From JAPPLB01 sp965208945 (GTDB lineage Bacteria > Acidobacteriota > Terriglobia > Bryobacterales > UBA6623), in NCBI GenBank assembly GCA_965208945.1, contig OZ242366.1:434001-498000 (forward strand): 64,000 nucleotides of DNA, in the 5' to 3' direction. Made by a program: the position numbers and the translations under genes. Numbering within the stretch: position 1 is the stretch's first letter; every line of letters begins with the position of its first letter. Under the pieces are notes generated by a model that worked only from the letters and a program-made list of their open reading frames with translations, was not told the origin of the DNA and searched no databases. Shown piece by piece: positions 33,820-42,354 of the stretch.

Positions 33820-34920
33820 TCACGGCTCTTCGTCCCTGCTTTCCTGGGGGCACTGGCACAGCGGCCCGGCGTTCGACGAAGCCATGTCGTCGATCCTCTC
33901 GCACAACTGGTCGATCTGCGTCTTTCGCTCGCTGACCTGTTCCTCGTTCAACAATCCGGTGGCGATCTCACATTGCAGTACTGCGACTTGCAGCGAGGCC
34001 GCACGTGATTGTAGGGAAACGCCGCTCGGACACCACGTAAAGCTGAGTCCGGGACCGGGATCGTTCGGATAGCCGGGGATCTGGCAGGCGTCTTGGCTGC
34101 TGGGCGCGGAAGCCGCCTGCACCGTAGTCGGGCCGCTTGTTTGAAGCTGACCGAGAGGCTGATTGGCCGCATTGGAAATCTGGTTCGTAAGCGCCGCCAT
34201 CCTGCTGGCTGCCGCACCAGCACTCAGGGCGGTGGTATTGGCGTTGGCCCCGGAGGACATCGCTACGGCTCCGGCGTTCAACCCGGCTCTCAGACCCTCC
34301 AGCGTTCCGCTGTTGACTTTGCGCCTCGGGTTGTACAACGCACCCGCCTGAACGAGCAGGTTTCGGTTGCGCTGGGTGCTGACGTTCGTCATGGCGCTTT
34401 CGCCTTGCTGGTTCTGCATATTCGGGTCCGCCCCGGCGCGCAACAACGTTTCAACGATCTCCGGGGAAGCTTCCCGTTTCGCCTTGCCTGAAAATGCCCA
34501 CATCAGAGGCGTACTGCCGTATACGTTACGGGCGTTGGGGTCCGCACCGTAGGCCAGCAGCGCCTTGACCATATCGACATTCTGAATGCCCCAAGCCGAC
34601 GCTGCGTAATGCAGTGGCGTGTTGGCCGTACTACGCCCTCTGCCGGTAGGGTTGGCTCCGGCTTTGACGAGCAGGTGCAGAACCTCGACGTTATCGGCGT
34701 ACTTCGCAGCCACGTAGATCGGGGCGCCCCACTTGTTGTTCTTGGCGGACCTGTGGGGACTGGCGCCGTTCTCGAGACACTCTTCGACCGTGAAGTACCA
34801 CATCTGGAAGAACTTGGGGGAGCCCCATTCCTTCGTGCATCTTTTGTCTTTGCCGGATGCTGGGATCGCTGTCCAGAATCCCACTAGCAGCGCGACTGCC
34901 AATAGCATGATGCTCTGCAT
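33820..34920 (-). CDS. Secreted ankyrin-repeat protein with six-cysteine C-terminal domain
   Basis: 366 residues from ATG 34920 with AGGAGG upstream. Signal peptide IMLLAVALLVGFWTAIPASG. Residues about 60-190 hold four ankyrin repeats (GAPIYVAAKYADNVEVLHLLVKAG, TPLHYAASA, STPLMWAF, ESAMTNVSTQ, with ADPN turns). A low-complexity Ala/Asn linker follows (ANANTTALSAGAAAS). Residues 277-366 are the same six-cysteine domain as in the protein at 30435 (Cys 279, 297, 317, 340, 355, 357). Ankyrin repeats suggest protein binding in the periplasm or outside. First gene of a run on this strand. Confidence 0.8.
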   Translation of the reverse strand: MQSIMLLAVALLVGFWTAIPASGKDKRCTKEWGSPKFFQMWYFTVEECLENGASPHRSAKNNKWGAPIYVAAKYADNVEVLHLLVKAGANPTGRGRSTANTPLHYAASAWGIQNVDMVKALLAYGADPNARNVYGSTPLMWAFSGKAKREASPEIVETLLRAGADPNMQNQQGESAMTNVSTQRNRNLLVQAGALYNPRRKVNSGTLEGLRAGLNAGAVAMSSGANANTTALSAGAAASRMAALTNQISNAANQPLGQLQTSGPTTVQAASAPSSQDACQIPGYPNDPGPGLSFTWCPSGVSLQSRAASLQVAVLQCEIATGLLNEEQVSERKTQIDQLCERIDDMASSNAGPLCQCPQESRDEEP

Positions 34921-35138
34921 GCTTCACCTCCTATGGTGTGCGCTTGTAATTTGTATCTTTCAATCAGATGCCACCGCCAACTCGGAAGTCCGAACTGGAC
35001 TGTAGCAGAACTAACATGAGTCTCCCGTGAATAATCGATCTGTAATGGTGGTTTTATTGTGAAGCTGTATGCAAAGGCGCTATTATCTCTTTCGCAGGTG
35101 CTCGGTTCGTCTCTTGGCGGCTCCTCCATCGAGCCCCC

Positions 35139-37541
35139 ATGTGGGGCGCCGAACCGGGCAGCACACCAGAGACTGTTGAGGTTGGAAACGTGAAAAGTCC
35201 TGACGATCTGAAGAGAGAGGTCGAAGTGCTGCGGGACCGCATTTCCAGGTTGAGTGCGGCTTCTCTTCGCATCAGCGCAAGTCTTGACATCAGCACGGTC
35301 CTGCGCGAGGTCGTGGAAAGCGCCCGGGAGTTGACCGGAGCCCGTTGCGGCGCGATCACGACCCTCGGCGACTCGGGGCAGGTCCAGGACTTCGTCACGT
35401 CCGGCTACACTCCAGAAGAGCACCGGGAGTTGGAGGCCTGGACCGACGGGCCGCAGCTGTTCGAACACTTCCGGGACCTTCCGGGAGCGATTCGACTGCC
35501 CGACCTGGGAGCCTACGTTCAGTTGCTCGGCTATTCCCCACCTCTGATTTGGCCGAAGATCTTTCAGGGAACTCCGATGCGTCATCGTGGGGAGCATGTC
35601 GGCAACTTCTTTCTCGGTGACAAGGAAGGCGGACAGGAATTCACCAGTGAGGATGAAGAGATCCTGGTGATGTTCGCGTCGCAGGCGGCGGCGGCAATCG
35701 CCAACGCCCGCAAGTACCGGGACGAACAGCGCGCCCGGGATGACCTAGCGGCCTTGGTCGACACCTCGCCGGTGGGCGTGGTGGTCTTCGATGCCCGGAC
35801 CGGCCATCCGGTGTTGCTGAATCGGGAGTCGAAGAGGATAGCCGCTGGGCTGAGCGTGGCGGAACGCTCCACGGAGCAGCTACTGGAGGTCATGAAGTTT
35901 CGGCGCGCCGATGGGAGGGAGATCTCGTTCGACGAGTTCCCCTTGTCGCAAGTGCTGAGCCGCGCGAATGCGGTGCGAGCTGAAGAGATCGTCCTCGAAG
36001 TTCCCGACGAAGGAAGAGTCACGACGCTGGTCAACGCCACTCCGATCCATGCCGAGGACGGAACGGTCGAGTCGGTAGTGGTCACCTTGCAGGACCTGGC
36101 GCCGCTGGAGGAGCTGGAGCGGTCGCGGGCCGAGTTCGTGAGTCTGGTGAGCCACGAGCTGCGGGCTCCACTGACCTCCATCAAGGGTTCGGCCGCCACT
36201 CTTCTGGGCGATTCAACGAGGTTAGACCCGGCCGAGATGCAGCAGTTCTTTCGGATCATCGACGATCAAGCCGATCACATGCAGCGCCTGATCAGCGACC
36301 TGTTGGATACGGGGCGCATCGAGACCGGCACTCTGTCGGTCTCTCCCGAACCGACGGAGCTGGCCGCCCTGATTGACCAAGCCAGGAACACCTTCCTGAG
36401 CGGAGGCGGCAGGCACACCGTGCTCATCGACCTGCCTCCTGATTTAACATGGGTGCTGGCCGACCGGCGGCGCATCGTCCAGGTCCTCAACAACCTTTTT
36501 TCCAACGCATCGAGGCATGCCCCTGAGTCGTCCCCGATTCGGGTCTCGGCGTTACAGGACGACGTTCACGTGGCCATTTCGGTTTCCGACGAGGGCCGGG
36601 GCGTGCCACCGGAGCGCCTGCCCCACGTGTTCCGCAAGCACTCGCGTATCGAAGGCGGCGACAAAGGGATCGGGGGGACCGGACTGGGCCTGGCGATCTG
36701 CAAGGGACTGGTAGAGGCCCACGGGGGCCGCATCCGAGCCGAAAGCCGTGGGATGGGCCAGGGCACTACGGTTACCTTCACGATCCCTGTGGCCGGGGAG
36801 GAGGGAGCCGTGATTAGCGCCGCACCGATCCGGTCCCGCAAGGCTCAAGGCGAACCTGAGAAGACGCGCATCCTGGTCGTCGACGACGACCCCCAGACGC
36901 TCCGCTACGTGCGGGACACTCTCTCGACGGCCGGCTACGCGCCCGTCGTGACGGGCGACCCAAAGGAAGTATCCGACCTCCTCAAGAGGAAGAAGCCCCG
37001 GCTGGTCCTACTGGACCTGATGCTGCCCGAAATCGATGGAATGGAGTTGATGGAGCGCCTGCCCGAGCTGGCGGATCTGCCGGTCATCTTCATCTCCGGC
37101 TATGGCCGGGACGAGACGATCGCCCGGGCTCTGGAGACGGGGGCCGCCGATTACATCGTCAAGCCCTTCTCATCGACGGAGTTGATCGCGAGAATCCGAG
37201 CGGCCCTGCGCCGACAGGACGAGCCTCCCAAGCCCTTCCAACTGGGGGCCTTGGCCATCGATTACGCAGCCCGCCAAGTAACGGTGGACGGGCGTCCGGT
37301 GGAGTTGACGGCCACCGAATACGATCTGCTCCGCATGCTCTCGGTCAACGCCGGAAGGGTGACGACCAGTGTTTCGCTGCTACGTCAAGTGTTGGGCCGG
37401 CGGGAACCTGGAGACTCCCAGCTACTTCGTACTCACATGAAGACTCTCCGCCGAAAGCTTGGCGATGACGCGGCCAGCCCCTCCTATATCTTTACCGTTC
37501 GCAGGGTCGGCTACCGCATGGCGCCGCCAAGCGATCAGTGA
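35139..37541 (+). CDS. Soluble hybrid histidine kinase with OmpR-type winged-helix output (GAF-PAS-HisKA-HATPase-REC-wHTH)
   Basis: 800 residues, no membrane helix. Order: GAF about 40-195 (LDISTVLREVVESARELTGARCGAITT), PAS about 205-320, HisKA with phospho-acceptor His339 (LVSHELRAPLTSIKG), HATPase_c about 440-550 (N box LNNLFSNASRHA; VSDEGRGVPP; GGTGLGLAICKGLVEAHGG), receiver about 580-690 (VVDDDPQTL, phospho-acceptor Asp626 in LLDLMLPEIDG), and an OmpR/PhoB winged helix about 700-795 (LTATEYDLLRMLSVNAGRV, LRTHMKTLRRKLGDD, VRRVGYRM). Sensor and DNA-binding regulator are thus one chain. The GTG at 35190, conserved in the 31376 duplicate, is an alternative start. Confidence 0.93.
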   Translation: MWGAEPGSTPETVEVGNVKSPDDLKREVEVLRDRISRLSAASLRISASLDISTVLREVVESARELTGARCGAITTLGDSGQVQDFVTSGYTPEEHRELEAWTDGPQLFEHFRDLPGAIRLPDLGAYVQLLGYSPPLIWPKIFQGTPMRHRGEHVGNFFLGDKEGGQEFTSEDEEILVMFASQAAAAIANARKYRDEQRARDDLAALVDTSPVGVVVFDARTGHPVLLNRESKRIAAGLSVAERSTEQLLEVMKFRRADGREISFDEFPLSQVLSRANAVRAEEIVLEVPDEGRVTTLVNATPIHAEDGTVESVVVTLQDLAPLEELERSRAEFVSLVSHELRAPLTSIKGSAATLLGDSTRLDPAEMQQFFRIIDDQADHMQRLISDLLDTGRIETGTLSVSPEPTELAALIDQARNTFLSGGGRHTVLIDLPPDLTWVLADRRRIVQVLNNLFSNASRHAPESSPIRVSALQDDVHVAISVSDEGRGVPPERLPHVFRKHSRIEGGDKGIGGTGLGLAICKGLVEAHGGRIRAESRGMGQGTTVTFTIPVAGEEGAVISAAPIRSRKAQGEPEKTRILVVDDDPQTLRYVRDTLSTAGYAPVVTGDPKEVSDLLKRKKPRLVLLDLMLPEIDGMELMERLPELADLPVIFISGYGRDETIARALETGAADYIVKPFSSTELIARIRAALRRQDEPPKPFQLGALAIDYAARQVTVDGRPVELTATEYDLLRMLSVNAGRVTTSVSLLRQVLGRREPGDSQLLRTHMKTLRRKLGDDAASPSYIFTVRRVGYRMAPPSDQ

Positions 37542-37677
37542 GAGCCCTTCCCTCCGGGACTGAGCGCAACTGTCCTCGACGTTAGCCGCGCCCGTCCCAT
37601 GCAGTTGGTTGAAACTTTGGCAGAACTCAGTGCATTCCAATTCAGGGCGCGTTAAGACTAACGCAGGGCCTCGATGT

Positions 37678-37812
37678 TTAAAGGCCGTGATTCGTGTTTC
37701 GTGTCTCGTGATTCGTGAAAAACATTGGCGGGGCCTGATTCGCTCCAGAAGAAATGTCTGACGGCCGGTGCACCGTAAAGGCCGTGGTTCGTGTTTCGTG
37801 ATTCGTGTCTCT
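37678..37812 (+). repeat. Heptamer TCGTGNY arrays
   Basis: Two short arrays (about 37682-37722 and 37783-37812) of TCGTG-plus-two-bases units, each preceded by AAAGGCCGTG. They lie just left of an element A fragment and match the middle of variant copies 5 and 11. Confidence 0.75.
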
Positions 37813-37816
37813 TGAC

Positions 37817-37860
37817 CCTCACGCACTTCGCCTCCACACGACATGAGAAATGCAGGCCAG
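37817..37860 (+). repeat. Element A, right-end fragment (copy 8)
   Basis: CTCACGCACTTCGCCTCCAC followed by the terminal repeat GAAATGCAGGCCAG. The rest of the 442-base gap between the kinase and the peptidase holds only the heptamer arrays. Confidence 0.75.
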
Positions 37861-37983
37861 GGGAGGGTGATGCTGGTGACCAGGAAGAATTGATGGACTC
37901 CCGGCCGGTCCTTGTTCCGGCGCCAGAGGACGGAGTATCTGAGGCACCCTGCGGTACACTCAGCTCAGGTGAAGGATCGGGGT

Positions 37984-39645
37984 ATGACGCGCCGGATTGC
38001 TTGCTCGATGTTGATGGCGGGAGCGGGGTTGTGCTTCTTGTCGTGGAACTGCGGCAGCGACGCTCCGCCGGCAACGGATACGGATATGGCCGCTCGATTG
38101 GAGAAGTACACATCGTTTCGTCTGGAGTCGGACCTCAGCGTTCTGACGGAGAACGAACGGAAGATGCTTCCGTTGTTGATCGAGGCGTCGGACGTGATGA
38201 ACGGGCTGTTCTGGCGGCAGTCCTACGGCGACCGCGAGTCATTGCTCGGGAAGATCGAAGACGCGGACCTGCGGCGGCTGGTGGAGATCAACTACGGTCC
38301 CTGGGACCGGCTGGCAGGCGATGAGCCGTTTGTCCCGGGCGCCGGTCCGAAACCTGCCGGCGCGCGCTTCTACCCGGAAGACATGACGAAAGAGGAGTTC
38401 GAGGCGGCTGCTTCAGGAGACCAGAAGGACACGCTTCGCGGTCTGTACAACTTCGTCCGACGGGACGAGAACGGCGATCTTGCGGCGGAACCCTATCACG
38501 AAGTCTTCGCAGCGGAACTTGCGACGGCGGCGGGGAAGCTCCGCGAGGCCGCCGTGCTGGCGGACGACCCCGGTCTCAAGAAATATCTGGAACTGCGCGC
38601 CGAAGCGCTGGTCACGGACGACTATCAACCCAGCGATCTGGCCTGGATGGACATGAAGGACAACACGATCGACGTCGTCATCGGCGCGATCGAGACCTAC
38701 GAGGACGCGCTGTTCGGCTACAAGGCGGCCTACGAGGGGTACGTGCTGATCAAAGACAAGGAGTGGAGCGGGCGGCTCTCGCGCTACGCCTCGATGCTGC
38801 CCGCCTTGCAGCGCGGACTGCCCGTGCCGGAGGAGTACAAGCAGGAAACGCCGGGCTCGGATTCCGACTTGAATGCCTACGACGTGATCTACTACGCCGG
38901 CGATTGCAACGCGGGGGCAAAAACGATCGCGATCAACCTTCCCAACGACGAGGAGGTGCAACTTGAGAAAGGCACGCGGCGCCTGCAACTCAAGAACGCG
39001 ATGCGGGCGAAGTTCGAAAAGATTCTCATCCCCATCGGCGACGTGTTGATCGCCGAAAACCAGCGGCGATTCATCGACTTCGACGCCTTCTTCGAGAACA
39101 CGATGTTCCACGAAGTGGCGCACGGGCTGGGCATCAAGAATACGCTGACAGGCAAGGGAACGGTGCGAGAGGCGCTCAAGGACAAGGCGTCGGCGCTCGA
39201 GGAAGGCAAAGCCGATATTCTCGGGCTGTACATGGTGACCAAACTCCATGAGCAGGGCGAACTGGAAGATGCCGAGCTGCTGGACAACTATGTAACGTTC
39301 CTGGCGGGAATCTTTCGGTCGATCCGCTTCGGAGCGTCGAGCGCGCACGGCGTAGCGAATCTGCTGCGGTTCAACTTTTTCGCCGAGGCGGGAGCGTTCT
39401 CGCGTGACGAGGAAACGGGGACGTATCGAGTCGAGATGGAGAAGATGCAAGAGGCCGTGGATGCTCTGTCCGAGAAGATCCTGACCTTGCAGGGCGACGG
39501 AGACTACGAAGGCGTCACGCAGTTGGTCGGGGAGATGGGCAAGATCGGCGAGAGGCTGCAACGGGACCTGGACCGGCTATCGACAGCAGGGATTGCCGTG
39601 GACGTCGTGTTCGAGCAGGGATTGGCGGCGCCGGACGGGACATAA
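37984..39645 (+). CDS. M49-like (dipeptidyl-peptidase III-type) metallopeptidase, exported
   Basis: 553 residues from ATG 37984, with GAAGGA upstream. The N-terminus is a signal sequence (RRIACSMLMAGAGLCFLSWNC), perhaps a lipoprotein, although Asn before Cys is a poor lipobox. The zinc motif HEVAHGLG starts at His376 and is followed 45 or so residues later by LEEGKADILGLYM, which supplies the Glu ligand, as in bacterial M49-family proteins. M49 enzymes remove dipeptides from oligopeptides; the spacing HExxH (rather than HExxGH) is the bacterial form. No operon partner. Confidence 0.83.
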   Translation: MTRRIACSMLMAGAGLCFLSWNCGSDAPPATDTDMAARLEKYTSFRLESDLSVLTENERKMLPLLIEASDVMNGLFWRQSYGDRESLLGKIEDADLRRLVEINYGPWDRLAGDEPFVPGAGPKPAGARFYPEDMTKEEFEAAASGDQKDTLRGLYNFVRRDENGDLAAEPYHEVFAAELATAAGKLREAAVLADDPGLKKYLELRAEALVTDDYQPSDLAWMDMKDNTIDVVIGAIETYEDALFGYKAAYEGYVLIKDKEWSGRLSRYASMLPALQRGLPVPEEYKQETPGSDSDLNAYDVIYYAGDCNAGAKTIAINLPNDEEVQLEKGTRRLQLKNAMRAKFEKILIPIGDVLIAENQRRFIDFDAFFENTMFHEVAHGLGIKNTLTGKGTVREALKDKASALEEGKADILGLYMVTKLHEQGELEDAELLDNYVTFLAGIFRSIRFGASSAHGVANLLRFNFFAEAGAFSRDEETGTYRVEMEKMQEAVDALSEKILTLQGDGDYEGVTQLVGEMGKIGERLQRDLDRLSTAGIAVDVVFEQGLAAPDGT

Positions 39646-40008
39646 CCATACCTTCCTCCTTCGGCAAGTTGCCCGCGTAGAGTTCGCTGCCCGGTACGCT
39701 GCGGAGGAGCCGCTGCCTGCTTGCGGGCCCTCCATGTGCCCGTCTGCGCTATCAGCAACCGGACGTCCTGTACAGGTTCCCACTACTCCACTACTCGGCA
39801 GAGATCAGGCCGTTGTTTGAGGCATTCTTTGCATGAACAGCCTTTCCCGGCTCGGGCGGCAATCCCGTGCTGGGCCTGATTGTCTACCGCGAGCGCGAGC
39901 CGGGCTGTCATACCCTGATCCGTATCTGGCAGTACTCAGCGCCCCCTGTCACCGTTACAGCCGCCAAATATCCATCTGATCTGTGCTTGGACCGATGGTG
40001 GAGCGCAG
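39646..40008. other. 363-base gap
   Basis: No gene, repeat or structured element recognised between the peptidase and the restriction-modification genes. Confidence 0.4.
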
Positions 40009-40752
40009 TCATCGTTTCCGCCTAGGCTTTCTTCTCCGACGCTGGTGATGTTCCGGCGCGACATCAAGAATCCGCTTATTATTACCCGAAGTCATCCATT
40101 CGATGCAGACCCCAAGGTTGTCTGTCCAGGACTCGTTCGGTTCGCATGCCACTGGCTGAAATTTCTCGATTAGCGCTTCATTTTCATATCTTGGAAGGAG
40201 CCAGTTGCTAACCGTATAACGGAACTCTTTCCAGTTATTGGTAGAGGGATGCAGATTAACCGCGAGGATGTCAAAGTCACTGAAGCGATAAGGGCGTGTA
40301 TCTTCACCCGTTTTCGGATCGATTCCGCCACGTGTCTTCTGGACTTCCACTACATACATGTCATCGGGGTAGTTGGGGTTTGCCTCTGAGGCCATCATTA
40401 CCCGTTGCGCCTTCCGCCGCTGGAGCTTGACCTGAATCCGCAATTCCCGCTCATCCGAACGGATCAGGAAGTCGTAAGGACGGTCTTCAGGAAGCACAAC
40501 TGCTCTCCAGCCGGCAAGGCCCGGGAGCGTGTGGCGCTCGAAGATCGCCTCGGCAATGATCCCTCTGATGCCACGCTGGGTCAGGTCATTAGATCGAGAA
40601 ATCGCGCTCAGGATTACATCAGCACTGACACCCCATTCGGCTTCGAGCGGGTGTTTTGGATGGCGTCCCTTGAGGTAGTCCAATACCGCAGATCGTTCCT
40701 CATCCGTGCAGGCATCCAGAAGGCGCTTAATCCGGTCGACAGGCTCGCTCAT
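40009..40752 (-). CDS. Putative type II restriction endonuclease
   Basis: 247 residues. ATG 40752 overlaps the stop codon of the upstream HTH gene (ATGA), indicating translational coupling. A PD-(D/E)XK-type core is visible: Glu68 (GIIAEAIFE), Asp94 (RPYDFLIRSD) and Gln107-x-Lys109 (LRIQVKLQRRK), a Gln variant of the motif. The C-terminus is very basic (HHQRRRRKPRRKR). The assignment rests on the nuclease core plus the neighbouring HTH regulator and divergent methyltransferase. If the system is PvuII-like, the methylase's target is its site too; I cannot read the recognition sequence. Confidence 0.75.
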   Translation of the reverse strand: MSEPVDRIKRLLDACTDEERSAVLDYLKGRHPKHPLEAEWGVSADVILSAISRSNDLTQRGIRGIIAEAIFERHTLPGLAGWRAVVLPEDRPYDFLIRSDERELRIQVKLQRRKAQRVMMASEANPNYPDDMYVVEVQKTRGGIDPKTGEDTRPYRFSDFDILAVNLHPSTNNWKEFRYTVSNWLLPRYENEALIEKFQPVACEPNESWTDNLGVCIEWMTSGNNKRILDVAPEHHQRRRRKPRRKR

Positions 40753-40991
40753 CTGGTCTTCCGGCCGGGCGGTTGGGGCTCAAAGGACTCCACCTCGGAT
40801 CGTTGGAGTAGAACTCTACCGCCGATCGTGAGAGTATTGAAGCGTCCTTTCTTGATGAGGCGTGAAATCGCTTGACGTGATACGTTGCGGATCCTTGCTG
40901 CTTCTGCTTGAGAGATCCAATCCTCAGGCGGACCATGGCTGTGTGATGAATAGATTGACAATGTAAACCTATTAGTGGTATCGTGTTTCAT
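40749..40991 (-). CDS. Excisionase/MerR-type helix-turn-helix regulator of the R-M operon
   Basis: 80 residues from ATG 40991 (MKHDTTNRFTLSIYSS). The core WISQAEAARIRNVSRQAISRLIKKGRFNTLTIGGRVLLQRSEVESF is a MerR/excisionase-like winged HTH of the helix_turn_helix_17 type. It is transcribed with the endonuclease (4-bp overlap) and divergently from the methyltransferase, so it is placed where a control protein of a type II R-M system would be, although it is not of the usual C-protein (Xre-like) family. The likely operator is the palindrome at 41005-41021. Confidence 0.75.
   Translation of the reverse strand: MKHDTTNRFTLSIYSSHSHGPPEDWISQAEAARIRNVSRQAISRLIKKGRFNTLTIGGRVLLQRSEVESFEPQPPGRKTR
40955..40984 (+). 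promoter_or_regulatory. Possible methyltransferase promoter
   Basis: TTGACA at 40955-40960 and TATCGT at 40979-40984, 18 bp apart. It would start transcription near 40991, inside the 5' end of the HTH gene on the other strand, giving mutual interference between the two divergent units. Confidence 0.4.
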
Positions 40992-41004
40992 CACTAGTCT
41001 GACA

Positions 41005-41021
41005 TGCCAACGATGTTGGCA
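41005..41021. promoter_or_regulatory. Operator-like palindrome between the R and M genes
   Basis: Perfect inverted repeat TGCCAAC-GAT-GTTGGCA in the 68-bp space between the divergent HTH gene and methyltransferase gene. Its position just downstream of the predicted methylase promoter and upstream of the HTH gene suits autoregulation by the HTH protein. Confidence 0.6.
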
Positions 41022-41059
41022 ATCGCACCGGGGCCGCGCGACAATAGGTGCAGACGACG

Positions 41060-42076
41060 ATGAGTACGGAGCCAGCTGAAAAATCCGGAGATGCTCTGCC
41101 GACTTCCCATCCTTCACATCTTCTCAAGAAGCCCCCCTATTTCGTGTCAGATTACGGCGCTGCGTACCTCGGCGACTCCCTTGAACTACTCAGTGAGTTG
41201 CCTGCGTACTCCGTCAATCTTGTGGTGACCTCTCCACCCTACGCGCTCCATTTCAAGAAGGCATACGGCAACAAGGACAAGAAAGAATATGTCAAATGGT
41301 TTCTGCCGTTCGCAAAGGAAGTTCACCGCATCCTGACGGATGACGGCAGCTTCGTCCTCAACATTGGGGGAAGTTACAATCGGGGTACCCCGACCAGATC
41401 AATTTATCATTTCAAGTTGCTGATTGCTCTGATTGAAGAAATCGGGTTCCATTTGGCTCAGGAATGCTTCTGGTACAACCCGGCCAAAATGCCTATGCCA
41501 GCGGAGTGGGTTACTGTACGGCGAATCCGTGTTCGAGATTCTGTCGAGTACGTATGGTGGTTGTCCAAGTCACCTTGGCCCAAAGCTACTAATCTGAACG
41601 TTCTCAAAGAATACAGTGAAGACATGATCAGACTGAATCGGAACGGTATTCGTAGAACGGTGCGACCTTCCGGCCATGTCATTCGAAAGTCTTTCAACAG
41701 GATCAAAGCGGGGGGGGCAATCCCGTCCAACGTTACCGAGGCGGAGCTTGCTGTTCTTCCTGAGAGCATGCTCAAGATGGGTAACAACGCTGCGAACGAC
41801 GTTTATACACGTCGCTGCAAGGAAGAGGGAGTCAAGATCCATCCTGCCAGGTTTCCCGCACAGTTGCCGACATTTTTCATCAAGATGCTCACGGCCCAGA
41901 GCGATATGGTGGTTGATCCGTTTGCGGGTTCCAACACGACAGGTGCCGTCGCAAACGCTCTCAAGCGCCGGTGGATTGCCAGTGAAGCGATTGAAGAATA
42001 TCTGAAGGCCAGCACTTTCCGATTTGAAGAAACTGAAAGCGCAACTCCCCCAAATCAGAACACTCTTTTCGAATAG
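41060..42076 (+). CDS. N4-cytosine DNA methyltransferase (M.PvuII-like)
   Basis: 338 residues from ATG 41060 (a GTG at 41048 is also possible). Catalytic motif IV is TSPPY (57-61), typical of N4-cytosine enzymes, and the SAM-binding motif I, DPFAGSNTTG (286-295), comes after it, the beta-class order. Between them, segments such as KKAYGNKDKKEYVKWFLPFA, GGSYNRGTPTRSIYHF, WVTVRRIRVRDSVEYVWW and HPARFPAQLP follow M.PvuII as I remember it. It protects the cell from the neighbouring endonuclease. Target site not determined, though PvuII's CAGCTG is a sensible first guess. Confidence 0.9.
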   Translation: MSTEPAEKSGDALPTSHPSHLLKKPPYFVSDYGAAYLGDSLELLSELPAYSVNLVVTSPPYALHFKKAYGNKDKKEYVKWFLPFAKEVHRILTDDGSFVLNIGGSYNRGTPTRSIYHFKLLIALIEEIGFHLAQECFWYNPAKMPMPAEWVTVRRIRVRDSVEYVWWLSKSPWPKATNLNVLKEYSEDMIRLNRNGIRRTVRPSGHVIRKSFNRIKAGGAIPSNVTEAELAVLPESMLKMGNNAANDVYTRRCKEEGVKIHPARFPAQLPTFFIKMLTAQSDMVVDPFAGSNTTGAVANALKRRWIASEAIEEYLKASTFRFEETESATPPNQNTLFE

Positions 42077-42354
42077 CCAATAATTCCACACCACACGTAA
42101 CGTGCTTAAGGAAGAAGGACCTACGTGCGGCAGTGCGGGATGAAGACGCTCTGGACGCCGGGAAATCTTGGGGCTTGTCTTCATGGTCTCGGTGGAAACT
42201 CGGGTTGTGCGAGGCGAGGTGGCCTATACCGTCTGGCGAGCGGAGACGTCTGACAAACGCTACGAAATGGGAGCGGATGTTGTTATGGTCCGTGGCGGCA
42301 CGGTTCCCTGGCGGCGAAGATCACCGCGAAAGACTGTGCAGGGGGACCGGCGCA

